A stretch of DNA of 64,000 nucleotides, taken from Dysidea avara. Its lineage: Eukaryota; Porifera; Demospongiae; Dictyoceratida; Dysideidae. A program made the translations under genes and the position numbers. Below, one piece after another: positions 34,559 to 47,604 of the stretch. The notes under the pieces are model-generated. The model was not told where the DNA came from and ran no database searches. It saw nothing but the letters and a program-made list of their open reading frames with translations. The stretch spans positions 6,845,098 through 6,909,097 of the forward strand of contig NC_089276.1 of assembly GCF_963678975.1 (NCBI RefSeq), in the 5' to 3' direction. Numbering within the stretch: position 1 is the first letter of the stretch; the number at the start of each line of letters is the position of its first letter.

Positions 34559-36432
34559 CAGTATCTAAATTAATAATTTTTACATATACTTGTTTGCTTG
34601 GATTTTTGTTATAGCATACAACTATACAGATGTGACTGTTCTATTAAGGTGACTGCTGCATTAGAGTATCTTGAGTTGGCCTTTCACCTTCCAGGGTGTT
34701 TGTCACATCATATTTTCACTGTGCTAGCATTATAAATACAGCTAGACCAATAGTAAAGGGTGAAGTCATCATGATCGCGTAATTATATTGTTATGAGGAG
34801 TGTCTCCGTGCTTGATCATTATTAATAATCTGTTAATGGGCATGGTCTCAATCCAATTATGAAGTTACAGGTATCTACCAAGCATCAGCGCCTTAGATAA
34901 TTTTTATGATGTCTAAATATGCACATGCTGATAAGGAAAAATTAGCACCTCAACATTTCGTTGCATGAAGTAGACGACAACTAAGCCTGATTGAAGATAA
35001 AAGAAAAGATTAGGCGCAGGGGAAACACACTCGTCAATACCTCAAAAGGCACATCCCACTGGCGAGTTTGCTATTGTGTAGCCGTGCACTACTTCAGTTG
35101 GCCTGCAGCCTTGCAACTGTACATGTGGTCAAGGCAGGCAGGCAAGCAGACAAAAATTCAAGTTTGTGTGTGCGTGTGTTTTTTTAAAAAAAAATTCTAG
35201 CTATATCCTAAGTATACTTGTTTTAATGCTGTATTTGATGTTAGATGGACTAATATTATTCCGTAAAGGTGATTTTCATCACGTAACATTTCTCTAGGGT
35301 GATTTTAAAGGCAGAATTTTAGGCAGCATGCATAACCTTTGGAACGATCTCTACTTAAACAGTACTACCATGGTATGGACTGTGGTAGAGATTATAGTAT
35401 ATAATCTTCATGTGTAGGCAACCTCCTTTGTTTCACTATAGTTTTTATTTCCTTGTATTTACAAGTCATAAGGTATGACTTTTGAATCCCATGGGCAACT
35501 GTTGCCCCCTCACCATATCAAAACATATGTATGGGATTTGTCAAATCAAGCATTTTCAGGTGGTTCACAATTATGCATTAAATAAATCTAACGTCTGTTT
35601 AACATCTGTTTTGAAACCTCAGTTTGGTAAAACAGGCTGATCATAAAATCTCATCATTCCTTGTCTAATGCAAAATACATGTATTGTACACTACATACAA
35701 AAACACTAATTTACGACCTTTAACTCACAAGTCTCTACAGCACACCATACAACAAAAGAAAGCCCTTGAATTTTTCTATCCAATGCCGACTGTGAAAATG
35801 TTGCCATAACGACAGTTATTTACTGCTGATGATGACATAATACACGCTCCATACATTAACCTTTTGGAAAATTTAATTATCTCGGTGGGAAAATCCCAAT
35901 TTACAAGTTGCTATCCTTAACCAAATTCGCTAAATTTGGTATCATTCTATACGCAGCGAAGGATGCTTAATAAGACTCCAACCGTACAAATTGTTAAGCA
36001 GGTTAGTTTACAGAGATATGTTGAAAAACACGTGTTTTACGGGCATTCTAAACACATACAAACGCGGTACAAGGCTCCTTTTTAGCCTCCCCTCCAGTAC
36101 TACACAAAGGACTTACATATAAACCGAATCACCTTTCATCAAGGAATCTGATAAACCAAACTTTGTGTCTGTCAACCAGAGTATGTGGAAGTTGTGGTGC
36201 CTTGTTTAGAAGATGGTGTTATTTTATACAAAACGGGTGTAACCTATTCGGAAATCTGGAATATCTTACATAAGTTTGATATGCATAGAGAAAACTACAA
36301 GCTTATCCTTTTAAAAATTGGAGCTAGAAGTTACTTTAGACACTGACACCTACAAATAATGGGTTGCTAGGGGCAACCATTAATTAACAGTTTTCGTTAT
36401 CATGAAATTTGTCAATTCCAGCAATCACCCAC

Positions 36433-36750
36433 CTGTTACATAAGAAATAGAACTCAGTGTGCAATTGACCACACTGCAATTGGGAGAATTGCAATAATAT
36501 CCCTCGCCATTATCAGTGTAGTTGACATTTAATATGCTCAATGTGCTATTATGCACTATATCTCCCCCACCACTCACACCAGTTGAACTTTCCTCGTCAG
36601 CATCCCCTGCAAGCGTCATGCTAGTGTTGGTTGATCCGTCCAGTCTCGTCCACTGAAACGCCACGTTATGGACGTCTGGCTCGACCAAGCTGCAAACGAA
36701 CAATACATCTTCGCCAGGATAAACTGATACGTCGCCAGAAATAGCGATGG
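36433..36750 (-). CDS. Ig exon 1
   Basis: 318 nt, C20, W34, C87 (NGEGYYC), the first Ig domain after the signal peptide. Extra cysteines C92 and C97 may form a second bond. A glycine/serine/acid-rich loop (TLAGDADEESSTGVSGGG) lies in the middle. Acceptor ...TTTGTATAG, donor GTGGGT. Confidence 0.87.
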
Positions 36751-36819
36751 CTATACAAAAGAGGACACGTCACAACGATAACTCGCGCAAGTTTGCAAAC
36801 ACAAAACACATCGACTAAC

Positions 36820-36898
36820 GCGGCTTATTAGCAGAGACGATTCCAGTAAGAAATGCGAACGTTACAATAATCGACATGGTTGTTCGCCGCAGCTTCAT
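36820..36898 (-). CDS. Signal-peptide exon with start codon
   Basis: Starts MKLRRTTMSIIVTFAFLTGI and continues VSANKP: a positively charged start, a hydrophobic core and a likely cleavage after VSA at residue 23. The exon ends in phase 1 at C before GTTAGT. The ATG at 36896-36898 was chosen because an upstream in-frame ATG would add a non-signal-like leader running into repeat-like DNA. A second ATG at residue 8 would also leave a working signal. Confidence 0.82.
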
Positions 36899-38062
36899 AT
36901 TACAAGGATCCTCTCTGCGACTAATTGGCGTGCTAAGAATCTTTCTGAAGCAACCAACAATCAAATTACTGAATAGTCCATAGGTACATACTAAGGTAAG
37001 TAAGGGGGTTTCCGGACAGCTGGGTATTCCGGACACTTAGTTTTTAATCTGCTACTGAAGGATGGAATAGAAATCAATCAGGCTATGGTTTAAGTACCTA
37101 AGTACCCTACTTGTGTACTATAAAATACTAAAGTTTTGTTTCGATAGCTTTAAGGATTGCCGAGATACATCACAATTCGCTTGCGCGTGTAGAATGTTTT
37201 TGTGTAAAAAACTTTTACCGGCTACGCATGTTAACAGGAGATTGAGGGCACCGTTCATAATTCTAAGCGACCATAGGCTTAAGGGTGCTCTGTACAGTTA
37301 CACGTATGGCTTCTGATGTTAGCACAGCTGGAGTTTACTAATGGATTCCCATGGTCACCAGTAATTATCTAATTAGTCTGTGGCTTGTTTATTGCGTGGC
37401 GCGCCCAACAAGAAAATGTCTTTTATGATGAAATAACCTGCCACAAACGAAGAAAGAAGAGCAATGTACATGAAGGAAGCGTAGTAAGTGTTGTATCTTC
37501 TTCATCGTGGTCTAATGAATATAGCGATCCGTAATTTACCGACTATCTTCCGGTTACGCAATTAAGAAACAATAACTGTGGCCACAGAACAGCTGCGGGC
37601 GCCTCAGTTTCTACACCTTGATACTAAAATTAGAACTAGTTCGTCATTTTAGACCCGATAGGCATGAAAATTTCAGATGGGCAAGCATGGTATTTATGCA
37701 TTAAAAGAGCGTTTGTCGTTTTTTGATAGCTCCTTCTGGCGAAGAATGGCGTGGAGGTAAAGAAGACTGATTAGTGCCAGCACAAAAGCGGAAGAAGAGT
37801 ATCTGATGACTGAGAAGCCAGAGAACAAAAATAGAAACGCACGTTTGTTTGTACAGTTTTCAATAATGTATTTTTAAAGAATCAAGTCTCTAGAGCATAA
37901 ACTGTGGGACTAGTTCTAGTTTGAAGCGAAAATTTATAAGTCACCTTCTACAGTGAGTTAAGACATGGGATTTGAACTAAAATGTGCAGTAGTGATAGCT
38001 TATTGCAAATAAAAAGAGTTTAGTAGAATAGTTCAATCCATTCGTAAGTTATAGGAGAAAAT
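36899..38062. other. Upstream region of the Ig gene
   Basis: Should hold the 5' UTR and promoter of the Ig gene. I see no clear TATA box at a defined distance. TTTCCGGACA near 37000-37012 and TTCCGGACAC near 37028-37037 match words at 55539 and 55754 and look like the end of a dispersed repeat ~100 bp upstream of the ATG. Otherwise nothing was recognised. Confidence 0.5.
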
Positions 38063-38095
38063 CAAGACTCACGGTAGTGAGTCGCGCGGCCAGTA
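38063..38095 (-). repeat. Hairpin-terminated repeat end, copy 3
   Basis: Reverse complement of the terminus at 1746-1778, with stem GACTCAC/GTGAGTC and GGCCGCGC upstream. The element body, if any, extends to the right, but its other end was not found. Confidence 0.6.
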
Positions 38096-38659
38096 AAGCA
38101 GAAACGCGCGCCGCAGACAATAAATGACGCGACCACTACGTGAGGATTTTACAAGAACGAACGTTCTCAAATTTGGCCTTCCTGTAATCCACCCGTCACT
38201 TACGCTATCCCTCTGAAACTCTGGAGTTGAACTCATCGTGTCACTAGTAACTACCACACAAGCAGTGAAGCAAATCCATGCCGATTGTTTCGTGATCGAG
38301 ATTGCCGACATGAAAGGGGACGTTTCATTTTTATTTTTATTTTTTTTTTTATCGCATGCGGTTAGACGCAACCGCAGGTGTATGCCTTGCGTTCCTTTGT
38401 GCATTCCGAACATTGATCGCCCTGTTATCGCTTCAGTATTCACTCAATCACCTCAAGATTCACATCATCGATTTCACCATACATGATTACCCTACAGTCG
38501 TGATTTCAGCACCAAACGAAGTTTCAGTCGTCCTCAGTCGACCTAGAGGCCAAATACAAATCCCAGATTGTTGTTTTCCGCAATACTCGCTTGGCACGTA
38601 GGGCAATGTGTCTTTAAACTGTTCTGAAAGTTTCGTTCAGATTGAAACATTTGTTTTCG

Positions 38660-39005
38660 AGAATGGCTAGTTTGAAATTTGAATTTAGTCGCCCCCACGT
38701 CATTTGCTCTCTAAGAATTTTACTCGGAATTTAAAGAATGACGCAGAGCACAACTGCGGTCTCTGGGTATTGATGAACTGGCGCTCTATGTAGTTAATCA
38801 GTACATATAGCCACCAAGAAGTGTGCTGCCATAGATTATAGTCCATAGATATAGCTAATCTATGGTGCTGCATACCATCCTTCGTTTTGAAATTAGTCGC
38901 CCCCACATAATTTGTCCTCTAAGGGCGCGGCTTAAAGAATGACACAAGAGTACAACTGCGGTTACCAGTTGTTGACACAAGCTGTGAGTAATTAGCACAT
39001 GTAGC
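38660..39005 (+). repeat. Direct duplication, ~215-bp period
   Basis: Two copies sharing TTAGTCGCCCCCAC, AAAGAATGAC and ACAACTGCGGT (near 38675-38765 and 38890-38965). Between them lies the palindrome CCATAGATTA...TAATCTATGG (near 38829-38865). Confidence 0.7.
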
Positions 39006-39971
39006 TAGCTTAAAAGGAAGTGTGCAAAATCGCCTAATACAATTGTCACCATGCATTATTGCATTTTATAGCACCCCCACACAAAATTACACATGTAATT
39101 ACAACATACAGAGGAGACACATGAATACCAAACACTTTTCACAACAATAATGTAAGAATTGTACAATAATGACTGTAATATAACTGCTATGCAAATGTTT
39201 TCCAGTGGCCCGCCATGGTAGCAAGTCTCACATGACGGCATGTATATTCATCCAAACACAATGGGAGTAACGAGTGAGTATGATGACAACAAGTTGGTAT
39301 GACTCCATTTGTAGAATCCAGATGAGTGGGTGTGGCTCCAGTATGTCTAAACGGTTAACAAACATTCCTGTTATAAATACGTGCTAGAGTTGCAATATAA
39401 TAGTATAGTATTTAAATGCAATAATACATAGTCTCCATTGCATCACTATCAAACGACACTAAGTGGAGGATATTGTTGCATCTCTAGTATGTACACTCTA
39501 TCAGTACAACCTATCTTAATGGCCACTAGTATAGAAAGACAACCACTCTTGAAAAGCCAATTCCAATTGAGAATTTATACACTGTTACCTGCTGAATGAG
39601 TGAAGGTGGCAATAAACAAGTTCCACCGTAATTTATACACGTGATCTGATCCTGTATATTCTGTCAGTGGATGAGATCCACTTGGCCAGGACAAAATGTG
39701 ACTCAAGTGCCCTGGATGATCCATACTCAACCAACTTATGACCCAGTGGCACAATGGAACTGACTATTTATAGAGAATACAATTACATTTATTTCTAAGA
39801 TGTGTGGATGTGTGGACACATTACAACACATTACATGTACATACAAGACACGCTACGTACTGTTTTAGCATTTCAAGTCACCACATTATACACGTACCAG
39901 TCAACAATGCTTCATAGTGCCCATCAGTAAACCTGAAGAAAAGTTACGAAAAATAAAAATTCACATAAGTA

Positions 39972-40147
39972 CAATGAAACCTCATTAATATGGCAGGCTG
40001 TGGGACCAAAAAATTTGGCCTGAATAACAAGGTGGCCTTATTAATGAGGTCATAAGTAATGCTTAGCTATATTTGGGACCTACTAGAGGTGGCCAATATA
40101 ATGAGGTGGTCTTATTAAAGAGGTGGCCACTAAGTGAGGTTTCACTG
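39972..40147. mobile_element. MITE with TA duplication
   Basis: Ends CAATGAAACCTCATTAA...AGTGAGGTTTCACTG, with TA on each side. TIRs of this kind with a TA target fit Tc1/mariner/pogo-type elements. 176 bp, non-coding. Confidence 0.75.
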
Positions 40148-40195
40148 TACATATAGTTCACAATATTGTGAACAATATTAATGGTTAACAATATA

Positions 40196-40978
40196 CACTG
40201 AAACCTGCAGGTCACTTCTTGTGGAAGATTGCTCTCTACACAAAATGACACATTCAGAGATTGTATTTAGATGGATGATACAGTAACGCATTGTGACTTC
40301 AATACTCGTGATGTGTCACTGCTAGGCAGCAACCATATACACGGCACTGCCACATCGCACTTGCTCGCACACACAATTTTGCTAACGATTTTACAAATTG
40401 ATAATTAAGGGGTGTGGCAACTAGCTGTTTCCCTTCTGTACAAGTGGCCACCAAGACAGGTCCACTGTGGATGAAAGCCAGGCATTAGATATTTGGTATT
40501 TCATGTGTTGAAGACATTCCAGGGCTTCTGGTAGTCTCAAATCTCACCACAGTTTAACTCAGGCAGTGTTGTGGTCACCACTAAACTACTGGAATGCTGT
40601 GTTATGTTCATCTTATGCTTGGCTACTATATTGTAGAACTGAAATGGATACTCTGAAAAATATATCCTATGGATAATGACTTCATCACTTTCTTCATCAG
40701 GAGCTTATAAGGACCAACAGTGAAACTTTTTACACTTGGGGCTGACAGTCAACTGCCTATGTCTGAAGCAGTGCTTTTGGTGCTCTAACAGATTGGCTGC
40801 CCCCTTGCTGCCAGCACTCACTGTCTCATACGCTGTCATACACTAAATCCATCTCTATAGCCAGTTAGAACAGCATGCTTCTTACCTTTTCTTAAGGCCG
40901 CATAATGCAGCCACCTCTTTAAAAGGCAAGGTTAGAAAATTTTGTCCCTACGGCCTGAATAATGACCAGTTTTCACTG
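40196..40978. mobile_element. Longer relative of the preceding MITE
   Basis: Starts CACTGAAACCTGCAGGTCAC and ends AATGACCAGTTTTCACTG, again with TA on both sides. 783 bp with no transposase frame. Lies 46 bp from the previous element. Confidence 0.65.
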
Positions 40979-41612
40979 TACTATTAGTGATTAGTGATCA
41001 TGGGGGATAATTTATTAAGATACTAAGATATACAAACGCTACAACCTCTAAATATAGCAGTAAATTTTTTACCCTGGTCCAATGTCTCATAATAATCGTG
41101 ACTTCGTGAGAGACTCTACTGTGACAAGTACATGTTTATCATGATATGTGCTAATCGCCTTTTTACAATTAAGTTTTACAACACAAATACATGTATAGTT
41201 AAACTCACCAATTGCGACTAAATCCCTTCAACACGAAAAGACAAATAATGAGACAACCTTGGAGACAACAGCCACACAAGCCTATTCTGGTGCGTTTATT
41301 TAGTAGTAATATAAATTTTAAAGGCGTTTATTTACAACAGGACATAATTACGCGCCCCTCTATTGTCTCTGTACATACTTGCCTTTTCTTTACTATTCTC
41401 ATTTCATTTCACAAGATCTCTTGGCAGGGGCGTAGCTTCTTCACTTGAATTAGTCAATGCTTGAAGTAGATCGAGATACTCTAATAAAACAGTCACATTT
41501 CTACAAGTGCCATATTTTTATATTGTAAAGTCTGTAAGTAGCTAGTAATTTAAACTATACAATCCGATGCTAAGCAGAAGTTGTAACTATGCTAAATATT
41601 GATTGCTGTGTT

Positions 41613-41938
41613 CAGCGGTGGAGCAAGTAGTTGATATGAGGGGGGCTGGGCTGACCCAGACTTATTTCTATAGTTTAGTAAGGTGAGACCAAAAAAAAAA
41701 AAAAAAAAGGTCGCAACCAACTGACAAGAGCTTCCACCTCACCAGCTACCATTTCTAGCTGATAAACTACATAAAAATCCTTACATAGCTCGCTACACAC
41801 TGAATACTTTATTAGAGTGACTGCTCTATTAGAGTATCTCGATCTTTATCACGGTTTTCAGCCCCACTCCAAGAAAGATAATTTCGGTGTGATATCATTC
41901 TGAGGGGGGGCTAAGCCCCCCCCTTTCCGCCGCCTATG
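41613..41938. mobile_element. hAT-like MITE with perfect 8-bp TSD
   Basis: 326 bp starting CAGCGGTGGAGC and ending CCGCCGCCTATG, flanked by GCTGTGTT (41605-41612, 41939-41946). Contains one copy of the CTCTAATAGAGCAGTCA motif (reversed, ~41817-41845) and a poly-A/GGTC segment shared with the other members. Confidence 0.9.
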
Positions 41939-42076
41939 GCTGTGTTACAGCTGTTTTGTGACTGCTCTAATAGAGTATCTTGATCGTTTCAATGCAGTAC
42001 AAGATGAAAGGCAAAGTGTTGTTAAGGGTTTACTAGTTAAAATGGGTGTTAGTTGACTGCAGTTGCATGCCACTAA

Positions 42077-42267
42077 CAGGGCCGTCCAGAGAAATTAGAG
42101 GGCCCAGGGAAAAGAGTTAAAGAGGGGCCCAGGGGCAAGGAAGGGTCTAGATCCTGACTGCTCTATTAGAGTATATCGATCTTTCTTTAAACAGGTATTC
42201 AAGTGGCCCCTTTCAGGCTGTGGTAGGGGGAAAAATACCCCAGTTACCCCCAATGTGGGCGGCCCTG
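42077..42267. mobile_element. hAT-like MITE with perfect 8-bp TSD
   Basis: 191 bp, CAGGGCCGTCCAGAG...GTGGGCGGCCCTG, flanked by GCCACTAA (42069-42076, 42268-42275). Carries the CTCTAATAGAG motif reversed at ~42155-42183. Confidence 0.93.
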
Positions 42268-42397
42268 GCCACTAAAATTACAGTTATATTTTAATATTCT
42301 GTCACTGTAATCTGGGGTTTCTGTCAAAACCATGGAAACTACTGACTCACCTACTGTTATCAACAGTGCATTGCTTATTCTAACAAAAAGTATTGAA

Positions 42398-43016
42398 ATC
42401 CCATCCAAAAACAGCTTATAGCTGTAAAAAAAGTGCGCGTCCAAGTAAAGCAGAGTTAACTGCGACAAAAAGTAATGATATCATAATGCGGCCATGTGCG
42501 AGGTGTGCAAGTTGTAATATTAGCTAATCAGATAATACAATGTTATTGTTAAAGTGTTAATGAGAACTATGTGATGCTGCTAGTTTTGAAGTGTGTGAGC
42601 ATCTTCATAAATGCCACATAAATTTAATTCTCAATAAAGCAATGTGTATAGATTCTCTGATAGTAATAAATAGTTTGAGTTTGGCCGCCTTTCCTGTATA
42701 CAGCAATGCTACGAACAAAGGAAAGGTGGCCAAACTCAAACTATTTATTACTATCAGAGAATCTATACACATTGCTTTATTGAGAATTAAATTTATGTGG
42801 CATTTATGAAGATGCTCACACACTTCAAAACTAGCAGCATCACATAGTTCTCATTAACACTTTAACAATAACATTGTATTATCTGATTAGCTAATATTAC
42901 AACTTGCACACCTCGCACATGGCCGCATTATGATATCATTACTTTTTGTCGCAGTTAACTCTGCTTTACTTGGACGCGCACTTTTTTTACAGCTATAAGC
43001 TGTTTTTGGATGGGAT
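42398..43016. mobile_element. Large foldback element (~300-bp arms)
   Basis: Almost perfect palindrome of 619 bp with a ~45-bp centre near 42690-42730. Ends ATCCCATCCAAAAACAGC...GCTGTTTTTGGATGGGAT. The end, a small hairpin CAGCTTATAGCTG and AAAAAAAGTGCGCG, resembles the ends of 1792-2121 and 11495-11824 although the interiors differ. Mirror frames inside it are not genes. Confidence 0.92.
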
Positions 43017-43299
43017 ATAATTTACGGGAAGCCATACGCGCAACTGTACAGAGCACCCTATATACAGATTAAAAACAGTTCGGGTTGATTGTCCATTCTT
43101 TAGAGTTCCTACCATAAAATATTCTCTGTGAAGCAGAAATTGAGGCACTGGCCATCTTGAACAAAAGATTTCTAGCACTTCCTTTGGAAAATAGGGATAC
43201 TTGCCAGGTAAAATTTATCACATCCTTAATTGCAGCAATAGAACTAGGTTGAAAATGGCCCAAAACACTGACTTCCACAGTTCTGTAGCTTGGTACATA

Positions 43300-43380
43300 C
43301 CATACGCGTACAGTACGATTTTCCGTACCATACGCGTACGGTATAGGCATACGCGTATGGTACGTACCATATGCGTATTA
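43300..43380. repeat. ACGCGT palindrome cluster
   Basis: Several copies of TACCATACGCGTA(T/C)GGTA-type palindromes. A similar cluster lies at 47605-47692, also opening with ACGATTTTCCGTACCAT, so this is a dispersed repeat. Confidence 0.7.
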
Positions 43381-43388
43381 TGCCTTTT

Positions 43389-44320
43389 TTTATTATTATT
43401 ATTATTATTGTTACTGAGCAGACAGCACAGCTGATATGCTCAGGAAAAGAAAAGCAATCATAAAATGAATTTAGCTACGTAGTTACAAAGATTACAGTTA
43501 TTGAGTTCTATACAATGTTTGCAGTTCCGCTGAAAAAGAGTCAATATTGTTGCTCTCAATGATGGAAGATGGTAAGTTGTTCCAATCCTTAATTGATCTG
43601 GAGAAAAAGCTCTGTTGGTATGAATAGGTGGATGAGTTTGGTAGAATAAAACGATGTGGGTGATATAGTCTGGTGGATCTTGTCATTGAAATAAAATGAG
43701 GAGGAATTGACAGTAAATAATCTTGATGTATAATTTTAAAAAGTGCTTGTAATCTGGATATTTTACGTCTCAGCTGAAGGCTTGGCCAAGAAAGATGCTG
43801 TAACATAGCTGTGACTGAGCTGATTCGATTGAAATCATTTAGGACCCATCTAGCTGCCCTACGCTGTACTTTCTCTAGCTGTTGAATATTGTTATGGTGG
43901 TATGGGTCCCAGATGACTGCAGCGTATTCCATTGACGGTCGTACTATCGTAAGGTAGGCTGTTGCTTTGATGTTAGACGAGCAGCAACTCAGATTGCGTT
44001 TCAAAAAGTTTAATGTTCTATTGGCCTTAGCAGTTATATTACTAATATGTGGAGACCATGATAGTTTGTTGTCCAATATAACACCAAGGTAGGAGTGTTG
44101 GTTTGATGTACCCAAGTTGTGATTGTTTAGCTTGTAGTTGAAAATGATTGGTGATAATGATCTGGTAAACCGCATAATAGTACATTTGGTTACATTGAAT
44201 CTTAATTGCCACTTAGTTGCCCATTCGTGTAGTTGATCAAGATCATGCTGAAGTTGAATGGCATCCTCCTTGGTGGTGATAATTCTGTAAAGTAAACAGT
44301 CATCAGCAAAAATTTCTCAG
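43389..44320 (-). pseudogene. 5'-truncated non-LTR retrotransposon (LINE) fragment
   Basis: On the minus strand an open frame runs from about 44318 to the stop at 43498. It starts in the reverse-transcriptase catalytic box (IFADDCLLYR) and continues through the thumb and C-terminal region (SYLGVILD..LSWSPHI, YAAVIWDPY, LEKVQRRAARWV), as in jockey/CR1-like ORF2 proteins. The endonuclease and most of the RT are missing, as expected for 5' truncation. The 3' end carries an (ATA)n tail at about 43389-43410. The remaining frame has no stop, so the copy is fairly young. It is not functional on its own. Confidence 0.88.
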
Positions 44321-46185
44321 TGTCTTCTAGCCTTGCCATCACCTAGTTACAATGGGCTATCTTTACAAGCATTTCTAGCTTTGCACTGCTTGTGCAAAGC
44401 TAACAACTTGACAAATGAACTTTGTAAGTGTTATCAGTTGTGCAACATGGCCCCTCACTGTCTTTGCATCTTTATCTATTATATACACTCTTCTTCTTTT
44501 GAGGATCCAATTTATGTTTGCGTACTTTTCTTGTTTGTACATACTGTAAGTAGCTAAACACATTGTCCCATCCACAGTAAGTAGTGAGTGGTTACAACAC
44601 ACTTAACAATTAAACAATGCCAGATAATATATATATACATACATTCATTACTGAAATATTCATTAGAACTCATAAACTCACCATAAAATCTCTGCCATGT
44701 TATGTTTTTCTCAGTAGGCAATGTGCATGCCTCATTCAATAGCAAAGATTCAGTTTAAAAAGAATTTGTTGCACATGCAATTAATTATGCTAATAATGCT
44801 ACGCTACAACTAGATTTACATTAATTTGCAAACTGGAATATTGCTTTCTCTACAGTAAAATCTCTTTGCTACCTCCCTCGATGTTATTGTATCAGAATTC
44901 TCCAGATCTTCCTCTGTTTGAGCAATCATTACATTGTACTTCTCGAGCTCATCTGATTAAAATTGTCTGCTCAACACTCCTTTAGTGCGTGCCATCAGGC
45001 ATAAATATCCATTTTTAAGTGGAAGCTATAGTGTACTAACAAATTAAAGCTAAACAATAGATTATGTAACAACAATAGAATAAAATATTTAATGAAATAA
45101 TATGCATATATGTGACCGTAAAAAATTGGCCAATGGATGCAAATTAATTAATATGGCTGCTATCACATATTGTGGGTATTGTTCTATAATTGTAGGGAAG
45201 TGTAGGCTCTTGGGCAAATCTTTTATAAGCAGAACAGACCACTGTATATAATATTATTCATCAATAATTGAAAGCACACAATAACAACTATAACTCTTAC
45301 AACTACAGCACACAATATTAATATTACAAGTATATGCATAATGAATTATTACATCATGTCACATCATTACATTACATCATAAACTCTATTACAGGTATGA
45401 AGGAGGAGTAGCATTATGTAAGTAGCATTATGTAATAATGGCCTGATTTTTTGAATTTTCTTTATATCAATTAAACAATGGATCATGAATCCAATAGGAA
45501 GTAATATATGTGTAGCAATTGTAGCCACAATGTACTGCGTGGAAGAAGAAATAAAAATAAAAATTTACAATGCGTTTTCAGTGTATATGGTTGCTATGCA
45601 ACAGCTAGATAATTAACTTGACTATTCTAAAGAACATACATTACTATAGTATACCAGCTTGTGGACTTTCAAAGTAATATATAGCATTTCCACTGTGGAG
45701 AAAAAAAGCACTTGTGCATTCAGGAGTGGAAGGGTAGAATGTGACAGTTTTATTATCAAAGTCAACCACTCATATTATTGTGAAATATTACATCATCTGC
45801 AGTTTCACAATTGGTGTAACATTCCTGGAATGTCAACAATCTACAAACAGTACACAACACTATTAGTCAGTCAGCAACTTACTGCTTTCCAATCCGAAAC
45901 ATTGTTTCAAAATGTATAATAAACCTATATCACCAAGCCTGGAGTTTGATTGTGGGTTTAATTTCACTCAGCTGAAGCTACCTTAAGATATATATGGGCC
46001 CCCACTGATTATCTTTTTCATCTCTCTACTGTTCACTGGATTAATCTAATGGAAATTCTATGAGTTAATGTTAATCAAGAGTTTTACTCTTGGTTGATGC
46101 AAATTGGTTACTTTATTGATACAAACATACTGGCTTTGTTCATCGACTTGAACTGTCACTACAATAAATGTGTTTTTGTGCAAAT

Positions 46186-46190
<5 letters not shown>
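44321..46190. other. Non-coding AT-rich stretch
   Basis: No protein-like frame and no element with clear ends. Short words such as CATTACATTACATCA repeat near 45350-45385. Confidence 0.5.
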
Positions 46191-46222
<32 letters not shown>

Positions 46223-46252
46223 CACATACTTCAGCGAAGTATGTGATGTGTG
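46186..46252. repeat. (AC)n run ending in a perfect hairpin
   Basis: About 17 AC units run into a 17-bp stem CACACATCACATACTTC / GAAGTATGTGATGTGTG with loop AGC (46216-46252). Confidence 0.85.
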
Positions 46253-46312
46253 GGAGATGATGGTTCACATTTGCTAACTAATGGACAAATGTGGACAATC
46301 ATCTCCTACATA

Positions 46313-46714
46313 CAGGGCCGCCCACAGGGGGGGGGGGGGGGGGGGGGGGCAACTGGGGCATTTTGCCCCGGGCCCCAGCCTAAAAGGGGCCCCAGGAGGC
46401 CCCATGAAGGGCCCCTTGAATACCTGTTTAAAAGATCGATATACTCTAATAGAGCAGTCAGATCTAAATTCTCTAATAGAGCAGTCACAGTATTCTTCAG
46501 AGGAGCAGTGTAACAAACTTATAGATAAGGAGATATGGTTGGTGAGGGGTAGTTAATGTCATTGTTAGCAGGTTATGACCTTTTTTTTTTTTTTTTTTTT
46601 GGTCTTCAACTTACAGCTTGGGTGAAGTTGTGATTCAGAATGGAAACCTCCTTGCCTCTGGGGCCCCACTTTAACTCTTTGCCCTGGGCCCCTTAATTTC
46701 TCTGGGCAGCCCTG
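46313..46714. mobile_element. hAT-like MITE with perfect 8-bp TSD
   Basis: 402 bp, CAGGGCCGCCCACAGG...TCTGGGCAGCCCTG, flanked by CCTACATA (46305-46312, 46715-46722). Contains two copies of the CTCTAATAGAGCAGTCA motif (46434-46488), a poly-G run and a long poly-T run. Same TIR type as 42077-42267. Confidence 0.93.
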
Positions 46715-46722
46715 CCTACATA

Positions 46723-47600
46723 TCACATACACTACAGGTACATGTGCATGCTATGTACAGCACATTTAGGGCATACCACATAATTATGCACGGATACACA
46801 TTTTATTGTAGTGTGTCTGTGTAATGGCTTAGCACAAGCATTAATTCTAGAGCCTCCCCGGGCTGGGATCTTTTAGACCACCTTAGGTAAACTTTAAGTA
46901 TTACATATATGTAGATATAGTTTTTTTGTTTTTTTTTGTGTATTGTAATTTAATTTACCTTTAGTTAATGTAAGTCTTGCCAGGGCTCCTGTACTGATCC
47001 ATCAGCACATGGTACCCCTGTGTCTAGGCCCCTGTATGCTTGTAATGTATATTTTGTCTTAATCATTAAGACGTTTATTCTCTCAATACAAAATAAGTTT
47101 ATTTATAGCACATAAAAATTGATGCTTTTCTATACATCCTACTACCTCTAAATGATAAAGGATGCCATGTACACCAATATACAGTCACACTGCTTGTCTT
47201 GTGTGCTTCACACACTATATCCTGAAAGTGTGCCTGCACCCAAAGGGTGTGCTGCTGGTTAAGTGTGCTATGACCACCTCAGTTTTAACAGTGTAGGTTT
47301 GCATCATGCAGTAAAGCAAATTATATCTTAATTACAGTAAAGCAAAATACATCTCAGGTCTAGAGAATAGAATAGCTAATCAGACCAAAATATGATTGCT
47401 CTATAGAGGTATATACCTAGCTAGCTCGATCTTGACTGAATTACAGAAACTGCTAAGAGACTAGCCGGGCCCCTTCCCACTCCCTCTTCCCCAAAAAGAA
47501 ATGAAAGCAGAGTGCCATCCGGCATAGTCAATAGGTACGACAGTGTAAAAACCTTCTGCTTGATATTATATACAAAGCAGGTTAGCTATAGCCTATACTC
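46723..47600. other. Non-coding stretch
   Basis: No gene or clear element. Isolated poly-T and a short stem-like word only. Confidence 0.5.
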
Positions 47601-47604
47601 AGAT

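Noticed and set aside
42591-42823. Opposed 72-codon frames of almost the same sequence
   Set aside because: Mirror images produced by the palindromic foldback element.
46250-46560. Gly/Pro-rich frames near the poly-G run
   Set aside because: Caused by the homopolymer inside a non-coding MITE.
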